DNA from: Campylobacterota bacterium
Lineage (GTDB): Bacteria; Campylobacterota; Campylobacteria; Campylobacterales; JALSKU01
Direction of reading: 5' to 3'
Length of the DNA: 5,599 nucleotides
NCBI GenBank assembly: GCA_013153915.1
Contig: JAADDL010000066.1
Location: forward strand, 1 to 5,599
The position numbers and the translations under genes are program-made. This document shows, piece after piece, positions 1 through 5,599 of the stretch. Each line of letters opens with the position of its first letter. Position 1 is the stretch's first letter. The notes below the pieces were generated by a model. That model saw only the letters and a list, made by a program, of their open reading frames with translations, was not told where the DNA came from and made no database searches.

Positions 1-9
1 TGATATAAT
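1..9 (+). promoter_or_regulatory. Extended -10 promoter for tyrA
   Basis: The first nine bases read TGATATAAT, an exact match to the extended -10 consensus TGnTATAAT. Transcription would start about 6-8 bases further on, near position 16, giving a leader of roughly 35 bases before the tyrA start at 50. Campylobacterota sigma-70 promoters typically rely on this extended -10 and lack a conserved -35 box. Any -35 or upstream periodic T-rich signal lies outside the window and cannot be checked. In AT-rich DNA a TATAAT can occur by chance, but the TG extension and the position support it. Confidence 0.55.
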
Positions 10-40
10 ACCATTGTATTGATTAATATATTTTAAAATG

Positions 41-44
41 AGGA
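41..44 (+). promoter_or_regulatory. Ribosome binding site that sets the tyrA start
   Basis: AGGA lies 5 bases before the ATG at position 50, a good Shine-Dalgarno spacing. The upstream in-frame ATG at 38 is preceded only by A/T bases (ttttaaa) with no such site, and the AGGA itself lies inside the codons that follow it. The ATG at 50 is therefore the better start. Confidence 0.65.
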
Positions 45-49
45 AAGTA

Positions 50-877
50 ATGAAAGCTGGGATTGTCGGTTTAGGACTTATCGGAGGCTCTTTGGGGCTG
101 GATTTGCAAGATAGAAAGATAGTAGATAAGGTTGTGGGAGTGGACCATAACCTCGCTCACTGCGAAGAAGCGCTCTCTTTGGGATTGGTAAATGATATAG
201 TGACAATGGAGGAGATAAAAAAGTGCGACTTGATATTTTTGGCGATACCGGTAAACGCTATAGTCGATCTTTTACCCTCTTTAAAAGATGTGGATGAAAA
301 AAATACCATCATAGATCTTGGAAGTACAAAAAAGAGGATCGTCGATGCTACGCCTAAAGAGATAGTGAAGAACTTTGTTGCAGCCCATCCGATGGCGGGA
401 ACCGAAAAATTTGGTCCCACAGCGGCGTTTAAGGGGCTGTTTGATAACCATACGGTTGTTTTATGCGATACCGAAAGAAATGATGAATTTCATAAAAATA
501 GAGCGATAGATCTTTTCAAAAAGTTAAATATGAAGATCTACTATATGAATGCTAAAGAGCACGATAGACACGCATCATTTATATCTCATCTACCTCATGC
601 CATAAGTTACTCTCTGGCTAACGCCGTTATGTCCCAAGAGGATCCAAGAAGCATACTTGCGATGGCGGCGGGAGGTTTTAAAGATATGAGTAGAGTGGCT
701 AAGAGTTCGCCTAAAATGTGGAGTGACGTATTTAAGCAAAATAGAGAAAATCTTCTCTCCTCTATAGAGATATTTGAAAAAGAGTTGGGAAAAGTAAAAG
801 AGCTTATGGAACATGAAAATTGGGAAGCTTTAGAGATATGGATGCAAAAGGCTACAACTTTGCATAAGATACTGTAG
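50..877 (+). CDS. tyrA: Prephenate dehydrogenase TyrA
   Basis: Cytoplasmic NAD(P)-dependent enzyme that oxidatively decarboxylates prephenate to 4-hydroxyphenylpyruvate in tyrosine biosynthesis. Numbering is from the ATG at 50 (275 residues). The protein opens directly with a Rossmann nucleotide-binding loop, GLGLIGGS (residues 7-14). IDLGSTK follows at 88-94, then HPMAGTE at about 113-119, which carries the His expected to be catalytic in the family. SHLPH near 179-183 and GGFKDMSR near 208-215 lie in the helical dimerisation domain. About 275 residues is the usual length of the monofunctional form, with no fused chorismate mutase and no ACT regulatory domain visible. A longer form from the ATG at 38 adds MRKV but lacks a ribosome site. 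Use of arogenate instead of prephenate cannot be excluded from sequence. The metallophosphoesterase gene follows after 12 bases. Confidence 0.95.
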   Translation: MKAGIVGLGLIGGSLGLDLQDRKIVDKVVGVDHNLAHCEEALSLGLVNDIVTMEEIKKCDLIFLAIPVNAIVDLLPSLKDVDEKNTIIDLGSTKKRIVDATPKEIVKNFVAAHPMAGTEKFGPTAAFKGLFDNHTVVLCDTERNDEFHKNRAIDLFKKLNMKIYYMNAKEHDRHASFISHLPHAISYSLANAVMSQEDPRSILAMAAGGFKDMSRVAKSSPKMWSDVFKQNRENLLSSIEIFEKELGKVKELMEHENWEALEIWMQKATTLHKIL

Positions 878-889
878 CTTTTTTCAAAA

Positions 890-1984
890 ATGTATAGCAG
901 GTATCTTGTTTTAGCACTTTTTGTGCTTATCATCTTTTTGATACATCGAGGAGCCGATAGACGATTTGTCAAGAGGTTGGATTTTTCAAAAAAGTGTAAA
1001 TTATTGCTTCGAGCTTTTATCTATGTAAATTTTCTATCTGTTTTGGGGTATATCTATTTTAGATATATTTCGTGGTCTAGTAGGCTTTTGTATTTTATCC
1101 TCTCTTTGAGCGTAGGCATAGTTTTATTGCTACTTTTGGTAATGATACTTTATGAGATATTTTTTCGGCTACAAAAGCATATCTCTTTTTTGCGTAAATA
1201 TAAAAGATTTGTAGATATTTTGTTTATTGTTTTCATCTTCGCATATATCGGTATAGGCATCTATTCTATCACTCCAAAAGTTCATGTGGTTGAGTTAAAT
1301 GAGGGGGTTTTACCTAAAGTTTATAAGATAGCCCAAATCAGCGATCTACATATAGGAAGGCTTGTAGATAGGGATTTTGTGGCTGATGTAGTCAAAAAAG
1401 TCAACGAACAAAATCCCGATATGGTAGTAATAACGGGCGATTTGATAGATGGTAGGCCGAAATATTTTAAAGATGTTTTAGCCGAGCTTACCAAATTAAA
1501 AAGCAAATACGGTACATTTTACATCACGGGCAATCATGAGTATTTTTACGGTGTTAAAGAGATTATGGATTATGTTAAGAGTTTGGGTATAACCGTTTTG
1601 CAAAATAGTGCGGTAAGATTGAAAGACTTTTATGTGATAGGGGTTCTTGATAGTAGAAGAAGAGGGCAAAAAGAGTATGGTACGGATTTAAAAAAAGCTT
1701 TTAGAGGCATCCCTAAAGGCGCAGTGACTCTGCTTTTGGCACATCAGCCTAAAATCATAGAGAAGTTAAACGGCATAAAACCCTCCTTGATACTCTGCGG
1801 ACACACTCATGCAGGGCAAATCTGGCCTTTTGGATACTTTGTGAGACTATTTCAGCCATACTTAAAAGGGCTACATAAGCTATCCGATAAAAGTTATATC
1901 TATATAAGCAGCGGTACCGGTTTTTGGGGTCCGCCGATGAGGGTCGGAAGCCAAGGAGAGATAACTATCTTGAAGTGGAGGTAG
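890..1984 (+). CDS. Membrane-anchored metallophosphoesterase (YkuE/YaeI-like)
   Basis: A 364-residue protein of the calcineurin-like phosphoesterase superfamily. Four hydrophobic segments at about residues 4-19, 39-58, 65-92 and 107-127 precede the catalytic domain (about 143-364). The metal-binding motifs appear in order: SDLH (151-154), GD (183-184), GNHE (214-217), AHQP with His285, and GHTH (304-307), so the dinuclear site looks complete. Relatives hydrolyse phosphomonoesters or diesters; some (YaeI, YkuE, chlamydial LpxG) are linked to envelope lipids or the cell wall. The substrate here is unknown. The cytoplasm-favouring loops are the Arg/Lys-rich stretches at 20-38 and 93-106, which places both the N-terminus and the catalytic domain outside the cytoplasmic membrane by the positive-inside rule (inference). 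The start ATG has no clear Shine-Dalgarno sequence and lies 12 bases after tyrA, so translation may be coupled to tyrA. No better start is seen. Confidence 0.88.
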   Translation: MYSRYLVLALFVLIIFLIHRGADRRFVKRLDFSKKCKLLLRAFIYVNFLSVLGYIYFRYISWSSRLLYFILSLSVGIVLLLLLVMILYEIFFRLQKHISFLRKYKRFVDILFIVFIFAYIGIGIYSITPKVHVVELNEGVLPKVYKIAQISDLHIGRLVDRDFVADVVKKVNEQNPDMVVITGDLIDGRPKYFKDVLAELTKLKSKYGTFYITGNHEYFYGVKEIMDYVKSLGITVLQNSAVRLKDFYVIGVLDSRRRGQKEYGTDLKKAFRGIPKGAVTLLLAHQPKIIEKLNGIKPSLILCGHTHAGQIWPFGYFVRLFQPYLKGLHKLSDKSYIYISSGTGFWGPPMRVGSQGEITILKWR

Positions 1985-2004
1985 GCTTGTTATCTCCTTT
2001 CGGC
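1950..2004. repeat. Imperfect stem-loop across the convergent stop codons
   Basis: The left arm GCCAAGGAG-AG-ATAAC (1950-1965) pairs with the right arm GTTATCTCCTT-TC-GGC (1989-2004). The perfect core is 8 bp (GAGATAAC/GTTATCTC, 1958-1965 and 1989-1996). With a 2-base bulge in each arm the stem grows to about 14 bp around a 23-base loop. It covers the last codons of the phosphoesterase and of the lipoprotein and both of their stop codons. No T-run follows on either strand, so it is not a classical intrinsic terminator. It may act as a two-way transcription or mRNA 3'-end structure, or be chance within coding sequence. Confidence 0.4.
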
Positions 2005-4419
2005 TACAAAGTCATCTAAAGGCTCACCCTCTTTCCAGTTGGACTTAAATATCACTTTCGTGCCGTCGGGGCTGGGAGTGGAGTGGGCGCTTAGGTCTGT
2101 ATAGCCGTAACCTGAGTTATGTTTTGCCATATATCTTGCTTTTGCAAAACGATTTACTATCCTATTTCCGTATATGTCCACACCGTCATCTCCAAGCATG
2201 ATAGCAAATATATCTCTATCGTCCAGTTGAAGTGATTTGTATGTGATGTATGCCCATCCGGGTCTTTTGTAGTTTTGACAAGAGACATGTCCTCCTCCAT
2301 GGTTTGGAGCTATTTTTACCCTTTTTTTAGTCTCAAGATCATATTGCCAGATACCTTTTTCATTATCGTTTTCATACATTCCGTCCGCACCTATACCTTC
2401 ATTTTCAAATTGTACATAAAATTCCCTATCCATATCTTGAGACACGCACACATCTCCATGATTTCCTTTGTATGCCAGTGTCTCTATAAAGTTCAAGTTT
2501 AAGTCGTATTTATCGACTTTCTTATACCAATCCGTACTATGGGTGCCGTCTTTTCCCTCTTTTAATTTATCGTAGTGATATACTAGTATATATCTTGCCA
2601 ATGGAGATACGGTAGCCCAATTTAGCCTATTTTTCATTCTATCTTTTGTTATATGAAGGAGTTTTGTGCCATTTGTGCCGTCAAAATCTTTGATAATGGA
2701 TTTATCTGTTTTGAGATTGTAGAGTATGAATGTGGGTATATCATCTTCTTTATCTAGTTTATGTGCCGTCAAAAGAAGATATGTATCGTTAAAGTCCATA
2801 TTGCCCTCATATTCACCTATCGTTATCCTATCATATTGTCCCGGTATCTCATACAAAAATGTCAACTCTTTGGTGAGGAGATTTTCCTTTACGATACCGT
2901 AATGTTTGGTTGAGATCCAACCGATGCCGTAGCGAACGCTCTTATCCAGCCTTGATAAACGCTTTTTAGAGGTGGTGTCAAATAGATGAATTTGTTTATA
3001 AGTTTTAGCGTCCACCAGCATTCTTCCACCTTGAAGTAACATCAAGGTTTGATCCTCATTCCATACCGGATCTTTTGGATAGTGGTGCACGGGGCTCACT
3101 TCATCGTCTCCCGTTGCTTGGGTGACTCTTGTTATCTTCGTATCAAAATCTCCCCCTTCATCAACACTATGGGCAAAGTCGGGTCTTTGGATGGAAGTGT
3201 CGGTTTCGTATCCCTCTTTGACAAGGTCTTCGTTTATCAAAACGGTGTCTTTCGGGTATCTTTTGACGATGCCTCTTAAGAGTTCATCCAGAGTTATCCA
3301 AAGCGGTTTGGTTTTCGGTACCATGTCTTTTATAAAGTACCACCAAAAATATCCTCCTATGTAACGAGGGTTTGATATATCCAGGGTGTAGTATCTTGTT
3401 AAATATCCTGCTTTATTTCCGATGGTGGCTCCACTCTCTCCGATACCCAGCTTAGCGTTTGGAAATAGTTCGCCCAAATCTTTAAAAACGCTCTCCCACT
3501 CTAAAACGGAGGGCTTGTGAGCATTGCAATCCTCTTCATAATAGCTGACAAATAGATAATCTATACCGTTTCTAACATCTTGAGGTAGATAGTTTTCGGC
3601 CCACTCTCTCATCTTTTCGGAGTTTAGTTGATAGCATCCGTCATCCTCTTTGTAGTCGTTATAGTATAGAGTGATGGCCGTTTTGTAACCTCTCTTTTTG
3701 GCTTCGTTAAATACGGCTATAACTTTTTGGGCAACATCGTTTGGAGTTTGCGTGTCATGATCGTATGTCCACTCTCCGTTTATCTCATTGCCTATCTCCC
3801 AGATGGCTATCTTGTCTCCAAAAGAGTCAAAATACTCTTTTGCTCTGTTTAAATACTCATCTAAAGTGTATTTTTTCATATCTTCCGAATCAACTAACTC
3901 CCCAAGTATGTCGGCGCATTTGCGAACTTTATCTATGGATAAGGAGTAGTAGTTGGCTGTAGTATCGTCAAAAACGATCCTTGAGACCACTCTTTGGGGC
4001 AAAGAGCATACGGCATCTAAAGTTTTGTCTAAATTCTCTATACTATCAAGAGTTATACCGTATATTTTTTTTGAAGTGTTGATATCTACGCTGATGATTC
4101 TAACGGCTTTTGCGCTATTGCCTTTGGAGTCTTGTACGCTGTAGATGATGTGATAAGTGCCTGCCAATGAAGTGTTTAGATCCGAGGTAGTCTCTATCTT
4201 ATCGGTAATATTGCCGTCGATGTCGTCCATAGCACAAGCCCCCGCATCCATGTAGCTATCTCCGACGCTTAGATTTATAATTTTATTTCCATATATGGAG
4301 ATAGTAGGCGGAGTAGTATCCTGTTGGATTGTTTCACTATTATCTTGTGTCGAGCCTCCGCCGCCGCACCCCGTGATTAAAAAAATTATAAAAAATATCG
4401 ATACGTAATTTTTTATCAT
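1990..4419 (-). CDS. Lipoprotein: Ig-like, GH-A-like barrel, beta-propeller
   Basis: A predicted surface or outer-membrane lipoprotein of 809 residues; the substrate is not known. Residues 1-17 are a signal peptide ending in the lipobox LITGC (Cys18), followed by a Gly-rich, then Ser/Thr/Gln linker. About 36-111 match a DUF5011/Ig-like bacterial domain (GDSYMDAGA, DDIDGNIT, AGTYHIIYSVQDSKGN). About 117-385 look like a clan GH-A TIM barrel: WEIGNEINGEW puts an Asn-Glu pair at 211-212 (acid/base), GIGESG puts a Glu at 328 (nucleophile), and YFWWYF near 357-362 fits the last strand. About 440-809 look like a TolB/WD40-type propeller, with HGGGHVSCQNYKRPGW (707-722) and AHSTPSPDGTKVIF near 778-791, reminiscent of oligogalacturonate-lyase-like propellers. 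The gene stands alone, convergent with the phosphoesterase and divergent from the EamA gene. The exact glycosidase family, and whether the propeller is a lyase or only binds, cannot be told from sequence. An 8-residue longer form from TTG at 4443 is unlikely. Confidence 0.85.
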   Translation of the reverse strand: MIKNYVSIFFIIFLITGCGGGGSTQDNSETIQQDTTPPTISIYGNKIINLSVGDSYMDAGACAMDDIDGNITDKIETTSDLNTSLAGTYHIIYSVQDSKGNSAKAVRIISVDINTSKKIYGITLDSIENLDKTLDAVCSLPQRVVSRIVFDDTTANYYSLSIDKVRKCADILGELVDSEDMKKYTLDEYLNRAKEYFDSFGDKIAIWEIGNEINGEWTYDHDTQTPNDVAQKVIAVFNEAKKRGYKTAITLYYNDYKEDDGCYQLNSEKMREWAENYLPQDVRNGIDYLFVSYYEEDCNAHKPSVLEWESVFKDLGELFPNAKLGIGESGATIGNKAGYLTRYYTLDISNPRYIGGYFWWYFIKDMVPKTKPLWITLDELLRGIVKRYPKDTVLINEDLVKEGYETDTSIQRPDFAHSVDEGGDFDTKITRVTQATGDDEVSPVHHYPKDPVWNEDQTLMLLQGGRMLVDAKTYKQIHLFDTTSKKRLSRLDKSVRYGIGWISTKHYGIVKENLLTKELTFLYEIPGQYDRITIGEYEGNMDFNDTYLLLTAHKLDKEDDIPTFILYNLKTDKSIIKDFDGTNGTKLLHITKDRMKNRLNWATVSPLARYILVYHYDKLKEGKDGTHSTDWYKKVDKYDLNLNFIETLAYKGNHGDVCVSQDMDREFYVQFENEGIGADGMYENDNEKGIWQYDLETKKRVKIAPNHGGGHVSCQNYKRPGWAYITYKSLQLDDRDIFAIMLGDDGVDIYGNRIVNRFAKARYMAKHNSGYGYTDLSAHSTPSPDGTKVIFKSNWKEGEPLDDFVAERR

Positions 4420-4425
4420 ACAAAA

Positions 4426-4430
4426 TCCTT
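4426..4430 (-). promoter_or_regulatory. Ribosome binding site that sets the lipoprotein start
   Basis: On the - strand AAGGA lies 6 bases before the ATG at 4419. The only longer start in frame is a TTG at 4443 whose reading would run through this site. Starting at the ATG also gives a normal lipoprotein signal peptide (Met-Ile-Lys, hydrophobic core, LITGC) of 17 residues before the cysteine. Confidence 0.7.
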
Positions 4431-4461
4431 TTTTAAAAAACAAAATAAGTAAATTGTTTGA

Positions 4462-4476
4462 CGGTAAAATATACCG
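4462..4476. repeat. Small palindrome CGGTA-N5-TACCG
   Basis: Perfect 5-bp arms (4462-4466 and 4472-4476) flank a 5-base A/T spacer. It is one of the few GC-containing patches in the intergenic region and overlaps a candidate - strand -10 hexamer, about 43-57 bases upstream of the lipoprotein start. It could be an operator for a small dimeric regulator, but the arms are short enough to arise by chance. Confidence 0.25.
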
Positions 4477-4533
4477 CTTTATAACTTAATAATCGTATAA
4501 TATAAAATCGTTCGTTATAGCTAATATTTGATA

Positions 4534-4542
4534 TGTTATAAT
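4534..4542 (+). promoter_or_regulatory. Extended -10 promoter for the EamA gene
   Basis: TGTTATAAT is an exact TGnTATAAT match. Transcription would start near 4549, giving a leader of about 44 bases before the ATG at 4593. At the usual spacing upstream there is no good -35 hexamer, as expected for Campylobacterota promoters. It has the same form as the promoter in front of tyrA. Confidence 0.6.
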
Positions 4543-4592
4543 GTATTTTCTATCTTGAAAACGGATAAAAGATAAATGCTAGGTAAATTATA

Positions 4593-5450
4593 ATGGCTAA
4601 ATCATATATGTATACTTTTTTTGCCGTATTAATGTGGAGTTTTATTCCGGTCGTATCAACTCTTGGCGGCAAATCTTTGGGCGTTGATAGCTTTTTGCTT
4701 ATCAGCAATCTGCTATCTTCGTTGGCTATAGTGCCTTTTGTTGACTTTAGAGAGCTTTTTGGAGAACTTAATCTTAGATATCTTTTAAACTCTTTATTGT
4801 TGAGCGTTTTGGGAATATTCGGGTACTATTATCTTTTGTATTATGCCTATATGCTTTCGGATAATCCCGTAAATGTGTTAGTTTTGCAATATTTATGGCC
4901 TGTTTTTATAGCGCTACTTTCGGTTTTTTTGCTTGGTGAAAAAATGGGTGCTAAAAAGATTATAGCTCTACTTTTTGGGTTTATTTCGGCTTTTTTGGTT
5001 ATTACAAAAGGTCGATTTTCATTTTCCGCAAATTCAACTAGTCTTGTTTTGGCGCTTGTAGCCTCTTTTAGTTTTGCTTTATACTCCGTATTGAGTAAGA
5101 AAAGGACTACTAAAAACCCCTCAAACGATATATTTGTCTATTTTTTTATCTCTTTTATATTGTCTTTGATTTTATTTTTAGCAAAAGGAGAAAAATTAGA
5201 TATAAAAGGGGATGAGTATCTATATCTTTTTTTGAACGGTATCTTTATCAACGGTATATCATATCTTTTTTGGATTTGGGCGCTGAAGGTCAATGAAGCG
5301 TCTAAATTGTCCGTTTTGACCCTTTTTACTCCTTTGATATCTATAGCTTGGATAAATCTATTTTTGCATGAACCGATGAGGTTTATATATCTTGTAGCTT
5401 TGATATTGAGTGTCCTGTCCGGATGTTTATCGATAAAAAGCGGAAAATAG
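4593..5450 (+). CDS. EamA/DMT-family transporter
   Basis: A 285-residue inner-membrane protein of the drug/metabolite transporter superfamily. Ten hydrophobic helices can be placed at about 7-24, 32-50, 63-85, 92-114, 120-138, 149-166, 179-197, 208-229, 236-257 and 263-280, forming two tandem five-helix EamA repeats. Each repeat has the typical ending: VLQYLWPVFIALLSVFLLGE in the first (about 97-116) and LTLFTPLISIAWINLFLHEP in the second (about 242-261), with the conserved acidic residue before the last helix. The length is normal for the family. Members export amino acids, nucleotides or other metabolites, and the substrate cannot be deduced here. The start ATG at 4593 has AGGT at 4581-4584 as a modest ribosome site. 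The gene is divergent from the lipoprotein and convergent with the gene at the right edge, so it appears to be transcribed alone from its own promoter. Confidence 0.92.
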   Translation: MAKSYMYTFFAVLMWSFIPVVSTLGGKSLGVDSFLLISNLLSSLAIVPFVDFRELFGELNLRYLLNSLLLSVLGIFGYYYLLYYAYMLSDNPVNVLVLQYLWPVFIALLSVFLLGEKMGAKKIIALLFGFISAFLVITKGRFSFSANSTSLVLALVASFSFALYSVLSKKRTTKNPSNDIFVYFFISFILSLILFLAKGEKLDIKGDEYLYLFLNGIFINGISYLFWIWALKVNEASKLSVLTLFTPLISIAWINLFLHEPMRFIYLVALILSVLSGCLSIKSGK

Positions 5451-5499
5451 ACTGAAATTTATCGTTTGAATAATATCTAATAAATTGTTAAGATATGCT

Positions 5500-5599
5500 C
5501 TATGCAATAATCTTTTGCCAATTTGTGTAGATAGGGCAGTTTTTATCGAAATATTCTAAAATAGCAAGTGCGTGTCTATCAAAAACATTTGACTCTTTT
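5500..5599 (-). CDS. C-terminal end of an unidentified protein (partial)
   Basis: On the - strand an open frame enters from the right edge and ends at a TAG (5502-5500), giving 32 residues that begin KESNVFDRHALA and end NWQKIIA. The composition is protein-like and the codon use matches the neighbours. Convergent layout with the EamA gene, with a 49-base gap, is sensible. The segment ALAILEYFDK slightly resembles the ILEYFD segment near the end of the winged-helix tail of SelB (selenocysteine elongation factor), but the match is short and the function is left open. The rest of the gene lies outside the window. Confidence 0.6.
   Translation of the reverse strand, partial: KESNVFDRHALAILEYFDKNCPIYTNWQKIIA

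Larger units (their letters stand above)
4420..4592. other. Divergent intergenic region
   Basis: These 173 very AT-rich bases separate the start codons of the lipoprotein (-) and the EamA transporter (+), so they should hold both promoters. The + strand has a strong extended -10 at 4534-4542. The - strand has only weaker hexamers, TATATT (4473-4468) and TATAAA (4483-4478), neither with a TG extension. A small palindrome at 4462-4476 overlaps the first of these. No structured RNA or further gene is seen. Confidence 0.6.

Noticed and set aside
1..3. TGA at the left edge as the stop codon of an upstream gene
   Set aside because: No preceding sequence is available to judge it, and the same bases form the TG of the extended -10 promoter.
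157..972. Open frames on the - strand opposite tyrA
   Set aside because: They lie wholly or almost wholly opposite a well-supported gene, show no recognisable motif and have no ribosome site of note.
2275..4144. Open frames on the + strand opposite the lipoprotein gene
   Set aside because: All are short, lie within the confident lipoprotein reading frame on the other strand and encode low-complexity hydrophobic or Ser-rich peptides without motifs.
4496..4501. A second TATAAT on the + strand upstream of the EamA gene
   Set aside because: It lacks the TG extension and lies further from the gene; the site at 4534-4542 is a better match. It could be a minor start but is not supported.
5456..5486. 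Inverted repeat AATTTAT / ATAAATT after the EamA gene
   Set aside because: Seven A/T-only pairs with a 17-base loop and no T-run. It is expected by chance in such AT-rich DNA and too weak to call a terminator.

Overview
The window is AT-rich and gene-dense, with short gaps between genes. It most resembles a member of the Campylobacterota (Sulfurimonas/Sulfurovum/Arcobacter-like). This rests on the base composition, the codon choice, AGGA-type ribosome binding sites, promoters of the TGnTATAAT type without an obvious -35 box, and the protein flavour. Genus and species cannot be fixed from the sequence alone. No RNA genes, insertion sequences, CRISPR arrays or phage genes were seen.

Layout, left to right. 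(1) A perfect extended -10 promoter at the very left edge is followed by tyrA (prephenate dehydrogenase, + strand, positions 50-877). After only 12 bases comes a membrane-anchored metallophosphoesterase (+ strand, 890-1984), probably in the same transcript. (2) Converging on it, with 5 bases between the stop codons, is a long lipoprotein gene on the - strand (1990-4419). Its product appears to have a lipobox, an Ig-like DUF5011-type domain, a clan GH-A glycoside-hydrolase-like barrel and a C-terminal TolB-like beta-propeller. An imperfect stem-loop spans the two convergent stop codons. (3) A 173-base divergent intergenic region holds the best + strand promoter for the next gene, a small palindrome, and a weaker possible promoter for the lipoprotein. 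(4) An EamA/DMT-family ten-helix transporter lies on the + strand (4593-5450). (5) The last 100 bases hold the C-terminal end of an unidentified gene on the - strand.

The genes do not form one obvious pathway. tyrA is core tyrosine biosynthesis, while the phosphoesterase and the EamA protein are common envelope functions known only to family level. The noteworthy element is the lipoprotein, a single-gene unit inserted between housekeeping-type genes. It combines a probable polysaccharide-cleaving barrel with a propeller related to those of oligosaccharide lyases, and so may be an undescribed cell-surface glycan-processing or glycan-binding enzyme. This is inference from motifs; no database search was possible.
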